The notes: generated by a model not told the origin, from the sequence alone. A stretch of 17,500 nt of DNA from Halisarca cf. caerulea (GCA_963170055.1 CAUJGJ010000188.1:1971071-1988570); one strand, 5' to 3'; positions 7,299 to 16,269 are shown, counted from the first letter of the stretch. Made by a program: numbers and translations.

Positions 7299-8637
7299 CG
7301 CACACACGCATGTATGTGTGAATGGGTCCACACCTAAGCTCACCTTATCTAGTACCATCATTGTACACAGTATGTGTAGTACATGTGTGCTTTGTGTAGC
7401 CCTTCACCTCATGATTGTATAAGGGGAATGCATGTCGTCTCTGTATGGTAGATTGGTATTCTTTTATGCAGGTTTAGTACACAGTATCTTTTGCATGTTT
7501 GTAAAGGGAAACTTGCTTATTGTACTGTATCTCAAAGGGGACACAAATCAGTAATATTATCAGAGATAATAATTACAGTGAAACCTCTCTAATCCGACAC
7601 TCAGTGGGACTAAAACAAGTGTCAAATTATGATTGAAGAAATAATTATCCCACATGCTGGACTCTTAAGTTTGTAAAATGCTTTCTCAATCTAGACAGAT
7701 AAAGCACATCAATCTTATACATCAAAATTCTTCAATATACAATGTTTCGCCCACTTGGGCTTCTTCAGGTACAATAACTGAGAGACTGTGACTGAGTAAA
7801 ATGTTTAAAATTTAATTTAATTTTTATATTATTTTTTTAAACATTTTACTCAGTTATAGTCTTTTCAGTTGTTGTACCTGAAGAAGCCCAAGTGGGCGAA
7901 ACATTGTATATTGAAGAATTTTGATGTATAAGATTGATGTGCTTTATCTGTCCAGATTGAGAAAGAATTTTACAAATTTAAGTGTCAGATTATGATTATA
8001 GAAATTAGGATAAGTTTTATCTTTGGACAGATAATACATGTCACAATTTTCATCAACAATCATTCAATTGTACAACGTTTCACCCACTTGGGCTTCTTCA
8101 GGTACACACAACTAAAAAACTAAACTGATTGATTCAAACTTATCCTAATTGTCAGATTATGAGTGTGTTGGGTTATGAAGTGACCCTTAACATGCTTTAA
8201 TATGGTGACAGTATACCTCACAAGATGGTCAGATTAGAGAGTGTTGAATTATGTAGAGGTGTCGAATTATGAGGTTTCACTGTACAGTGAAACCTCTCTA
8301 ATCGGACGCCCACCGGGACTTAAAAATAAAATCACATTGGGAGGTTGTCGGATTAGAGAGGTAATTTTGTAATGAAAAGGTACATGTGTGTGCTAATATT
8401 AGGTGTCTGTTTGAGAGGTTGTCGGATTATAGAGGTGTCAGATTACAGAGGTTCGCTATATTAGGGTTGGTTTATATACATGTGCACAGGGGTATATACT
8501 AAACCAGGTGCTTACTGTATGCCGATTTTATAACTCCAAGATTTTATAACATTTGTATTTTGAATGTATGTAGATTTATATAATTCAGGTGTTTATGTCT
8601 TTTGCATTTATAGATTCAATGCAAAGGGTCAGATTAA
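1115..8637 (+). CDS. Tandem C2HC zinc-finger protein with SUMO-interacting-type motif (3' part of gene, nine exons)
   Basis: Exons 1115-1184, 2322-2419, 2728-2797, 3583-3611, 4954-5017, 5918-6018, 6640-6712, 7106-7179 and 8614-8637 each have AG acceptors and GT donors in matching phase. They join to 603 nt: 200 residues plus a TAA stop. The 5' part lies outside the window. Numbered from the first visible residue, three complete fingers C-x2-C-x11-H-x3-C use C40/C43/H55/C59, C128/C131/H143/C147 and C177/C180/H192/C196; C3 is the last ligand of a fourth. Two fingers open with IPCEFC, the third with IPCEMC. Between fingers 1 and 2, residues 95-102 read VVDLTSDS, a textbook SUMO-interacting motif preceded by acidic residues. 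The spacing equals that of UBZ4 ubiquitin-binding fingers and of TRAFD1/XAF1-like fingers. However, the Asp that UBZ4 fingers carry two residues before the last Cys is absent (S, S and Q instead), so ubiquitin binding is unproven. A role as a SUMO/ubiquitin-pathway adaptor is inference. No transcript evidence is available here. Confidence 0.75.
1185..2321 (+). other. Intron between finger modules
   Basis: Starts GTGAGT and ends CTCTTTACAG. It is unremarkable AT-rich sequence up to about 2100, followed by a 190-bp GT microsatellite that stops about 30 bp before the acceptor. No coding sequence was recognised; short open frames within it lack codon structure and family resemblance. Confidence 0.6.
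2104..2291 (+). repeat. (GT)n microsatellite, about 188 bp
   Basis: An almost pure GT tract broken by a few TTT or TAT variants, immediately upstream of the acceptor of the exon at 2322. In the zinc-finger pre-mRNA this would be a UG repeat close to the 3' splice site. Open frames through it (poly Cys-Val or, in antisense, Thr-His) are artefacts of the repeat. Confidence 0.97.
2322..2419 (+). CDS. Exon: finger 1, Cys-Cys-His half
   Basis: A 98-nt exon, acceptor TCTTTACAG and donor GTGTGT, phase 1 to 0. The split codon with the previous exon gives Arg. It encodes IPCEFCGKQI and ends ...FAHE, with the final Cys supplied by the next exon. The same Cys-Cys-His/Cys split recurs in fingers 2 and 3. 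Confidence 0.85.
2519..2583 (+). repeat. (GT)n microsatellite, 65 bp
   Basis: A pure GT tract in the intron that splits finger 1, preceded by a G-rich stretch (2449-2515) with runs of up to eight G. It begins about 100 bp after the donor of the finger 1 exon. Confidence 0.97.
2728..2797 (+). CDS. Exon: finger 1 last Cys plus linker
   Basis: A 70-nt exon after GTACATTACAG with donor GTGAGT, phase 0 to 1. It encodes ASC (the Cys closing finger 1), then KNPGVFATDPPVLSNLEEP. Close in sequence and identical in length and phases to the exon at 1115-1184; the upstream intron ends are also alike (TGTACATT-CAG/ACAG). This points to duplication of a genomic segment larger than the exon. Confidence 0.82.
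3053..3141. repeat. Imperfect foldback repeat, arms about 38 bp
   Basis: 3053-3090 (TGGCCATTTTGTTTTCCATT... to GCATATGAGC) is repeated inverted at 3103-3141 (GCTCATATGTAGGG... to ATGGCTGCCA) with several mismatches and a 12-base loop. It lies in the 2798-3582 intron. It looks like a small palindromic element or the remains of a MITE. Confidence 0.7.
3393..3499. repeat. Perfect 17-bp inverted repeat flanking a GC-rich core
   Basis: CCAGCTGTGACCCACGT (3393-3409) and ACGTGGGTCACAGCTGG (3483-3499) are exact reverse complements. The core holds a G-run and a (TTCC)4 tract. No coding function is supported. Probably a small inverted-repeat element in the intron. Confidence 0.8.
3583..3611 (+). CDS. 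Microexon (29 nt), first half of SIM cassette
   Basis: Acceptor TTTTGTTTCAG and consensus donor GTAAGT frame a 29-nt exon in phase 1 to 0. It joins the preceding exon as Asn (split codon), then RRSEDHQWE. It is charged and encodes no domain by itself. Its phases fit only if it is followed by the 64-nt exon at 4954; together they add 93 nt, exactly 31 codons. A very short exon predicted from sequence alone deserves some caution. Confidence 0.62.
3688..4237. mobile_element. Inverted-repeat element with internal 91-bp tandem array
   Basis: The left end CAGTGGAACTTGCTTAATAA (3688 onward) reappears inverted at the right end (4209-4237, GTACTTATTATGTTAAGCAA...). Between them a 91-bp unit containing ACCTGGTTTAGTA repeats at 3747, 3838, 3929, 4020 and 4111, about five copies with few substitutions. 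There is no coding capacity. The same unit forms a second array at 13925-14220 and a degraded reverse copy near 8462-8515. A MITE-like element with an expanded internal satellite is the best fit. Confidence 0.72.
4556..4840. mobile_element. Inverted-repeat element with 54-bp tandem repeats
   Basis: CAGTGAAACCTCT recurs at 4557, 4611 and 4665 (54-bp period), each followed by an ATAAGGACACCA-type sequence. The element closes with the inverted terminus AGAGGTTTCACTG at 4827-4839. It is non-coding and intronic. Its termini resemble those of the elements at 7576 and 8285, suggesting one MITE superfamily. Confidence 0.72.
4954..5017 (+). CDS. Exon: SUMO-interacting-type motif
   Basis: A 64-nt exon after GTCTTTGCAG with donor GTATTC, phase 0 to 1. 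It encodes DEDAEVVDLTSDSPSP and a short tail. The hydrophobic core V-V-D-L with acidic residues before it and T-S-D-S after it is the classic SUMO-interacting motif arrangement, as in RNF4. SUMO binding has not been shown. It pairs in phase with the 29-nt exon at 3583. Confidence 0.78.
5025..5230 (+). repeat. (GT)n microsatellite with G-rich variants
   Basis: A GT tract beginning about 8 bp after the donor of the SIM exon, degenerating into GTGGGTGTGGGT-type sequence towards 5230. Confidence 0.95.
5231..5917 (+). other. Remainder of intron before finger 2
   Basis: AT-rich sequence with a pure TA tract at 5584-5643. It ends with the acceptor GCTCTTTGCAG at 5917. An open frame that runs from 5558 through the TA tract, the finger 2 exon and the GT tract reads a different frame from the zinc finger and is not a gene. 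Confidence 0.6.
5584..5643. repeat. (TA)n microsatellite, about 60 bp
   Basis: An uninterrupted TA dinucleotide tract within the intron before finger 2. Confidence 0.97.
5918..6018 (+). CDS. Exon: finger 2, Cys-Cys-His half
   Basis: A 101-nt exon after CTTTGCAG, phase 1 to 0; the split codon with the SIM exon gives Gly. It encodes EEGVGKEPSVSDDS, then IPCEFCGQNF and ends YGHQ. The first bases resemble the finger 1 exon (GAGAAGA..), as does the IPCEFCG core, so it is a duplicate. The donor itself is the first GT of a microsatellite. Confidence 0.86.
6019..6197 (+). repeat. (GT)n microsatellite starting at the 5' splice site
   Basis: GT repeats begin at the first base of the intron and continue, with GTTGTG interruptions and two copies of a CATGCATTCTGCTGCATACA segment (6133 and 6203 regions), to about 6197. 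There is no sharp donor consensus beyond GT itself. Confidence 0.95.
6640..6712 (+). CDS. Exon: finger 2 last Cys plus linker
   Basis: A 73-nt exon after TTTTTTACAG with donor GTACAG, phase 0 to 1. It encodes GSC (closing finger 2) and a linker containing LICTDPLFDDS, alignable with FAxDPPxLS of the other two linker exons. Confidence 0.83.
6751..6980. mobile_element. Short inverted-repeat element
   Basis: CAGTGCGACCTGGTTTATCT at 6751 is matched inverted by GATGAACCAGGTGTGACTG at 6961-6979. The interior has a direct duplication of TTCAAATTAACCCTTGTCAG (6891 and 6914 regions). It is non-coding and intronic, and the termini again follow the CAGTG-n-ACCT pattern. Confidence 0.65.
7106..7179 (+). 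CDS. Exon: finger 3, Cys-Cys-His half
   Basis: A 74-nt exon after TTTGTTTGCAG with donor GTATGT, phase 1 to 0; the split codon gives Asp. It encodes ESTERIPCEMC and ends IYRHQ. The spacer between the second Cys and the His is 11 residues, as in fingers 1 and 2. Confidence 0.86.
7199..7296 (+). repeat. (GT)n microsatellite, about 98 bp
   Basis: A GT tract about 20 bp after the finger 3 donor, with a few GTTTGT variants, ending in GTGCGTGCGCACACACG. Confidence 0.96.
7667..7982. repeat. Long palindrome with hammerhead-like motif in each arm
   Basis: Arms of about 145 bp (7667-7813 and 7835-7982) are inverted copies with few differences around an AT-rich centre. In each arm lies a 26-base motif, CCTGAAGA then GCCCAAGTGGGC then GAAAC (minus strand 7744-7769, plus strand 7877-7902). 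This agrees with the CUGANGA - stem II - GAAA core of hammerhead ribozymes. Confidence 0.75.
7877..7902 (+). ncRNA. Hammerhead-ribozyme-like core (candidate)
   Basis: CTGAAGA matches CUGANGA. GCCC-AAGT-GGGC forms a 4-bp stem II with tetraloop, followed by GAAAC. The downstream ATTGTA could give a minimal stem III (one or two pairs, C-AUU-G) before a UA cleavage site, the form known in Penelope-like retroelements. However, the nucleotides that should form the first stem I pair do not match well, so it may be an inactive relic. The inverted copy is at 7744-7769 and a third copy, one base different in stem II, at 8077-8102 (minus strand). Confidence 0.4.
8003..8150. repeat. Element with 15-bp perfect inverted ends and third hammerhead-like motif
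   Basis: AATTAGGATAAGTTT (8003-8017) and AAACTTATCCTAATT (8136-8150) are exact inverted copies. The interior aligns in part with the left arm of the neighbouring palindrome, including the motif at 8077-8102. Length 148 bp, non-coding. Confidence 0.7.
8285..8455. mobile_element. Short CAGTGAAACCTCT-type element
   Basis: CAGTGAAACCTCTCTAATCG at 8285 abuts the end of the previous element. GATTAGAGAGG (8352-8362) and GATTATAGAGG/GATTACAGAGG copies near 8426-8453 are inverted versions of its start. The right boundary is uncertain. Confidence 0.55.
8614..8637 (+). CDS. Terminal coding exon: finger 3 last Cys and stop
   Basis: After TTTGCATTTATAG the phase 0 reading gives I-Q-C-K-G-S-D then TAA. 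The Cys falls exactly at the H-x3-C position of finger 3, so this tiny last exon completes the domain and ends the protein four residues later. The match in phase and spacing is the reason for choosing it. Confidence 0.72.
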   Translation: MQCKGSD

Positions 8638-9293
8638 TGTCTGCAGTGTTTGGATCCATTGACACGTGTGGTGTCGGCTCTTTGGCTCCTGGTGCATGTC
8701 TGTCAGCACCTTGCATGTGTACATGTGTACTAAATGCGCTTATTGGATCATATATCTTTTAAGCTTGTTTCTGTTTAACTCTTTGGTTGGTGGTTGTGTG
8801 TGCTTAACTGTAGTATTTACTGTGAAGATCCATTACTAATACTGTTATACTTGCAGATCCATTTGTACACACAGTATAGTATACATGCGTACTATGGAAA
8901 TTCATAATACTGTACATATATATATAATGGATGCACATCTGTACATGCATTTGCAATTATTATTATGCATGTTCACATGCAAGCATGCAATATTATTGTA
9001 TTAATTAAATGCATGGCCGCTTATACATGTATACTGCTTGATCTCGGTTATATGCATGTATGCGCATACATATATAATACATATTGTATTTATAGGTTGT
9101 ATTGGCTCTGAGTTGCATATATATGTATATGGCATTAATTACGTACTGATAAATTTTGCTTCAATACATATAATATAAAATATTGCAATTGTATTATTCA
9201 TAAAAGTGTGCATGCATGGCAGAATAATAATAATGTGCATGTATATACGCGTGCGTATGTGTGTGTGTATATACGTATGTTGTGTGCATGTAT

Positions 9294-9329
<36 letters not shown>

Positions 9330-9471
9330 TGTGTTTGCAATTGTTGTGTGTGGGTGCATGTGGGTATGAGTGCATGTGGGTGTTTGTGTGCATGTGTGTG
9401 TGTGTGTGTGTACGTGTGTGTGTGTGTGTGTGTGTTTGTGTGTGTGTTATGCATACCACACATGTGCTTCA
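8638..9471. other. Tail-to-tail intergenic region / 3' UTRs
   Basis: AT-rich sequence between the stop of the zinc-finger gene and the stop of the collagen-like gene on the other strand. No canonical AATAAA was seen for either gene; an ATTAAA occurs near 9004 on the + strand. From about 9250 to 9450 there is an imperfect GT/GCAT microsatellite that lies in or beyond the 3' end of the collagen-like gene. Confidence 0.55.
9252..9448. repeat. Imperfect GT-rich microsatellite
   Basis: GT tracts mixed with GCATGT and GTGGGTGC variants. Open frames through it on both strands (Cys-Val or Thr-His repeats) are repeat artefacts. Confidence 0.93.
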
Positions 9472-10962
9472 TTACAAAATCCATATTTCGAAGTAGTCAA
9501 CAAGGACATCAGCCCAGTCAATGCTACTGGTGCCACACAATCTCACTTCAATGTAGTCCAAAGAGGTGGCCATTTCTCTATAGAACCATCCAGATCTATC
9601 ACAGCAGGCATTTCCCTCTCGGCAACCCTGGCCGTCCCAAAGGGGGTCGTTCCATGCGATTGACAATCTTGGCTGTGAGACATATCCTGATTCGCAAAAG
9701 TGGTGTGTGCCGACATAGCTTGGTATTCCCTGAGATGCATTTCTGGTGCACGGACAAGAAAAGAAGTTCTCCTCACTCACTCCAGCAGCCAGTGACCAGA
9801 TGTGTGTACGATTGCTTCCCCGAGTGATAGAAACACCTTGAAGGTATGGTCCATTGATATCGCTGAGTTGCGCCTGCCAAAATGCATCCGTGTTACCAAA
9901 TTGATACCCACGAAAGCGACTGCAGACATGTTGGTATGATTTGCCATCTGCTGGGAACAAAAGAGAAGCACATTGATCTTCTTCCATGCGCCCACATGCT
10001 TTTTTCCTTGACCTCGAATTTGTCTCCTCCCGCAGTCTGATAGGACAACTGGCTCCTTTCTCTTCCATGTTGAGGTAGCCTATTCTTCTCCACTGTCCCA
10101 GTATCCCACAATACAGCTCTGGTTTCTTGCAGAATGTGAGAACAGCTTCCCCTCTTTGTGCCACCAAGTAGTAGCCCTCACTGCAGGTAAAGTCCCGCTC
10201 AAACACCTCCTGGCACGAACGAGCTGGTACATCAATTCCAACTGTAACCACTGATGAGCCATTGCATTTGTTGAAGTTGTTCAATTTCAGTGATTCCACT
10301 GTGTTCTCTCGAACAAGGAGCTCCTCCCGCAAAGCTCTAATCTCGCAATCGAGTTGGTCAACTTTGGCAGAGAATTGGGAGACAAACAAAGCTGTCAAGT
10401 CTTTCCTGACTGTCTGCAGATCTTCCTCAGGTAGTGTGAGTATCCCCGGCTGCCCTGGGGGACCTGGGGGACCAGTTCTACCCTCTCTCCCTCGCTGTCC
10501 CCGTTCACCCGGGATTCCCCGTGGACCAGATCTCCCCTGCGGACCATGTGGACCTACTGATCCTACCTCTCCCTTAGATCCGTGTGGGCCTGGCTCACCT
10601 TGACCGATATCTCCTTTTTGCCCAGGAGGGCCTCTCATTCCCTTTAATCCTTGTGTCCCAGTTGGACCTGGAGGTCCTGGTGGCCCAATGTTGCCTTTTA
10701 CTCCAATTCTTCCTGGTAGCCCCCTGGGACCAGGTTCTCCTCTGCCTTGTTCACCTTTCTGCCCTTTCTCTCCCAGTTCTCCTCTGTCCCCCTTGTCCCC
10801 TGGTGTTCCAGGCACACCAATCACGTCAATGCTGAGTCTCCCATCTGAGTTGTTCACACACTGTGTGTTCCCATTTGTGAGGACCTGACAGTACACACTA
10901 CTACTGGACCAGGCGTAGATGACCAGGAAAAGGCCAAGAGTCAAAGTCAGCGAGACTTTCAT
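9472..10962 (-). CDS. Secreted short collagen-like protein with Cys-rich C-terminal domain
   Basis: A single open exon of 496 residues ending TAA. I chose the Met at 10962 because it begins a signal peptide ([18 protein letters not shown]); an in-frame Met at 11064 would add 34 residues before it. After a short Cys-containing segment (C25, C35), Gly-X-Y triplets run from about 49 to 173, with two one-residue breaks of the same form (G-R-GEP near 73-75, G-Q-GEP near 120-122). Residues 177-230 look like a helical neck suited to trimerisation. Residues 231-496 form a globular domain with about 18 Cys, including the blocks WRRIGYLNM (291), HIWSLAAG (387), DPLWDGQGC (439) and IEVRLCG (471). I know this pattern from many uncharacterised sponge and cnidarian secreted proteins. 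Four N-glycosylation sequons (N37, N234, N384, N408) fit secretion. It is probably an extracellular-matrix or soluble-defence-collagen-like trimer; ligand and role are unknown. Confidence 0.85.
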   Translation of the reverse strand: MKVSLTLTLGLFLVIYAWSSSSVYCQVLTNGNTQCVNNSDGRLSIDVIGVPGTPGDKGDRGELGEKGQKGEQGRGEPGPRGLPGRIGVKGNIGPPGPPGPTGTQGLKGMRGPPGQKGDIGQGEPGPHGSKGEVGSVGPHGPQGRSGPRGIPGERGQRGREGRTGPPGPPGQPGILTLPEEDLQTVRKDLTALFVSQFSAKVDQLDCEIRALREELLVRENTVESLKLNNFNKCNGSSVVTVGIDVPARSCQEVFERDFTCSEGYYLVAQRGEAVLTFCKKPELYCGILGQWRRIGYLNMEEKGASCPIRLREETNSRSRKKACGRMEEDQCASLLFPADGKSYQHVCSRFRGYQFGNTDAFWQAQLSDINGPYLQGVSITRGSNRTHIWSLAAGVSEENFFSCPCTRNASQGIPSYVGTHHFCESGYVSQPRLSIAWNDPLWDGQGCREGNACCDRSGWFYREMATSLDYIEVRLCGTSSIDWADVLVDYFEIWIL

Positions 10963-11322
10963 TACAAAGTAATAAGTACCAAGAATCACAAAATGGCTGG
11001 ATTTCGAGCTTGTGTCACATAAATACAACAGGAGTAAATATGACACACCGATGATGGCTGTCAATGGTGACTGCAGCAGAGATTGGTATGTGTTATCAGT
11101 ATGTCTGTCAACAAGGGAGGAGACTTCTCTAGCTGTTGTATACTCAAGTGCAGAATTACATCACCAGTCGAGCTCTCGCCATAGCCAGACACCTACTTTA
11201 CACTGCACGTTGACAGCATTCCAGAGATGGAATCTGATCAATCAGTGCATGTGTTTGTTGCATTGGTATTGAATCTCAGGGCCTCGTGCACATGCAGTAC
11301 ATTGCTACATGCAGTGATATTC

Positions 11323-11400
11323 TTGCAGTACAGCTGTACAGCCTTTGAGAGACCCCCTACATGCAGTGCAGTACAGCTGTACAGTCTTTGAGAGACCCCT
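11323..11400. repeat. Direct repeat with palindromic CAGTACAGCTGTACTG-like core
   Basis: GCAGTACAGCTGTACAG followed by a CTTTGAGAGACCCC segment occurs twice, 38 bp apart. The core TACAGCTGTA is self-complementary. It lies about 360-440 bp upstream of the collagen-like start codon. Confidence 0.7.
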
Positions 11401-11632
11401 ATATTGCATATGAGCGCCCACCCCCAACAGTAACACTGGCATTTTCCTAGTCAGAAATGTACATCATGGATAGTGGGTATACTGTTCAAGGAGTAAAAAG
11501 TTTGTTTTTACATTGTTGCCTTGGGAACGAAATGACTTCATTTACACACATAAGTTAGTATTACTACAAGTTTTCATCAGCTTCTGGCATGAACCACGAA
11601 TTAAGTTTTTACCACGACTAAGTTCACAAAAA

Positions 11633-11792
11633 TTTTACCCCTTGCATGAAAAATACCCCCATGCTACACAGTAAGTTCTGCCTAGCTCAATTGTCCAAAT
11701 TTTTAGCATCCCCAAAAATTTTACCCCTTGCATGAAAATACCCCCATATATGGTATATGCTACACAATGAGTTCTGCCTGTCTTTTCGTCAG
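11633..11792. repeat. Direct duplication (TTTTACCCCTTGCATG unit)
   Basis: AATTTTACCCCTTGCATGAA, then ATACCCCCAT, GCTACACA and AGTTCTGCCT, occurs twice in the same order, about 85 bp apart with small indels. It is non-coding. Confidence 0.75.
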
Positions 11793-12280
11793 AGACCACC
11801 TCTTATAAATTGGATGACCATTGAGCAATGGGTCATACCCAGCCTATGTCGTTCCTCATTGCATGGAGGGGAGAGGGGAGCAGGTACTGTTGGTATACAG
11901 GAGAGCCACATACTTAGCAGGGGAGTGCTTCAAAATACCATATATATCATATCATTTGGGCTGAGACATCTTCTATTCCAGTACACCGTTAGTATATATA
12001 TCATTGCATCCATGCCATAGGACAACAGTACTATTGTTGAAATATTATGACCATGCACATACGAACAGTACTACTACCACTATATACTGATCATGGGCTA
12101 TGGTGGCCACCATGATTAAGTGCATGCCCTAGCTAGGTGCCTGCATGTGGTGTAAGTGTGTTGCATGGGGACGTGCACATCCACAATCTATGCCAGCATA
12201 TAAGTAGATCAGAATCATATGATTTTTCATGGAATTATTGCATAATAAGACACAATACAATAATACTGCAAAATATTGTA

Positions 12281-12740
12281 CTACCGTACTTCCTCTAAAA
12301 TTTCGGGACATTTTTAGTAGTTTCAAATCACATATTTTGAATTTTAAGAGGTTAAGTCTTCTTGTTGACAGGCGCTTTGCGAAAATCAGAGGCTCTTCAC
12401 GAAATTAGAGACTCGTCACGAAAAACAGAGCCCGCGTTCTTACGGCCATTTTGGGACTCTTTTTAAGATGGCTGATGTCGTATCGTTGTTGTTTTTCCCA
12501 TTTCTTGTATTGTTAGAGCGTACCACGTGTACAAACAAGTTTGGAAACCTGACATTGGAAGAAGAGTTTGTTTGCTATATAGAAGAAGGCAGATAAACAG
12601 AAAATCGATTGTCGAAATTAGAGGGTCTACCTCGAATATTAGAGTTGGACAAAATTCGAATTTTTAGAAGTAGTGTGGGGCAAAATCAGGCTGCCCTGTC
12701 GAAAAATAGATTCCCGAATTTTTAGAGGAAGTACGGTATA
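12281..12740. mobile_element. MITE-like element with about 27-bp terminal inverted repeats
   Basis: TACCGTACTTCCTCTAAAAT at the left end (from 12282) is matched inverted by ...TTTTTAGAGGAAGTACGGTA at the right end (to 12739), with one mismatch over about 27 bp. The 460-bp interior has no coding capacity but several GCTCTTCACGAAATTAGAG-like direct repeats. TA at both outer edges would fit a TA target-site duplication, as in Tc1/mariner-type MITEs; the element class is inferred. Confidence 0.75.
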
Positions 12741-13187
12741 ACTTATATAAAAATATGTTACATAAATATTGAAGTAGATAAGAACTTACAATACATACAT
12801 ATGTACACACGTAATTACTATGACTGAAGTTACAACAGTAGAAAGAGTGACATCCTACATAGAACGTAAAGTGCAGGGAGTAACACAGGGAAGTGCAGTA
12901 CAGTACGTACTACATGTATGTACGTATGTGCGTACTCTGGATACCAAATACACACATTTGAGAAAATACATGACTGAACGTTGCTATGCGAATACTGAAA
13001 ACTTCATATGTACAAATGTAAAGGAGTATTGTGCGAGAATGCAAGCAGTTCATAGGACATTGTTTTGTGTACTAAATTGTTGAGGAAAGATGTAGGTATG
13101 TACAGACACTGTCACATCTTTGTCCTACGAGGAAAGATAGAGAGATTATGCCATCATCCTACCTAAGCAGTGGAGAGATTTGTGTGT

Positions 13188-13227
<40 letters not shown>

Positions 13228-13275
13228 ATGTGCACGTGTATGTGTGTGATACTACACGCACATGTTACATCACTA
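12741..13275. other. Region beyond the Rieske gene stop
   Basis: Contains the likely 3' UTR of the Rieske gene, a GT tract at 13182-13227 and otherwise AT-rich sequence. An 87-codon open frame at 12820-13083 on the + strand has no recognisable motif or splice context and is not called as a gene. Confidence 0.5.
13182..13227. repeat. (GT)n microsatellite, about 46 bp
   Basis: A short GT tract 50 bp beyond the stop codon of the Rieske gene, on its antisense strand, so a CA repeat in that transcript. Confidence 0.95.
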
Positions 13276-16226
<2,951 letters not shown>

Positions 16227-16269
16227 CTTAAGGAGCGAACCCACACTCGTTCTCAATTCTCCCCTGGGA
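16227..16269. promoter_or_regulatory. Putative bidirectional promoter of the Rieske gene and its divergent neighbour
   Basis: Only 43 bp (91 bp if the neighbour starts at 16318) separate the two start codons. The interval carries an imperfect dyad with perfect 7-bp arms, GTTCTCA (16249-16255) and TGAGAAC (16271-16277), and a CCCCTGGG centre. No TATA box is apparent. Promoter function is inferred from the head-to-head arrangement. Confidence 0.5.

Larger units (their letters stand above)
7576..8282. mobile_element. Nested inverted-repeat element
   Basis: The left end CAGTGAAACCTCTCTAATCC (7576) pairs with the inverted right end ...ATGAGGTTTCACTG (ending 8282). Inside are a large palindrome (7667-7982) and a second palindrome-bounded segment (8003-8150), so at least two insertions are nested in an older element. 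The whole lies in the last intron of the zinc-finger gene. No protein-coding capacity. Confidence 0.7.
10963..12280. other. Non-coding region upstream of collagen-like gene
   Basis: No gene is supported. It presumably holds the promoter and 5' UTR of the collagen-like gene near its right-to-left start. It contains a direct repeat of GCAGTACAGCTGTACAG plus CTTTGAGAGACCCC (about 11323 and 11361) and a direct repeat of about 80-110 bp containing TTTTACCCCTTGCATGAAAA (11633 and 11719 regions). Short open frames at 11012-11272 and 11757-12020 have no recognisable features. Confidence 0.55.

Noticed and set aside
10262..10888. Pro/Gly/Cys-rich open frames on the + strand
   Set aside because: Antisense shadows of the collagen Gly-X-Y repeats on the - strand, where Gly codons read as Pro codons.
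10963..11064. Longer N-terminus for the collagen-like protein (start at 11064)
   Set aside because: It would bury a good signal peptide behind 34 residues. The Met at 10962 places the hydrophobic segment at the N-terminus, as expected for a secreted protein.
12820..13083. 87-codon open frame on the + strand
   Set aside because: No recognisable motif, no splice context, sequence full of TACGTA/TACATA-type repeats. Not supportable as a gene.
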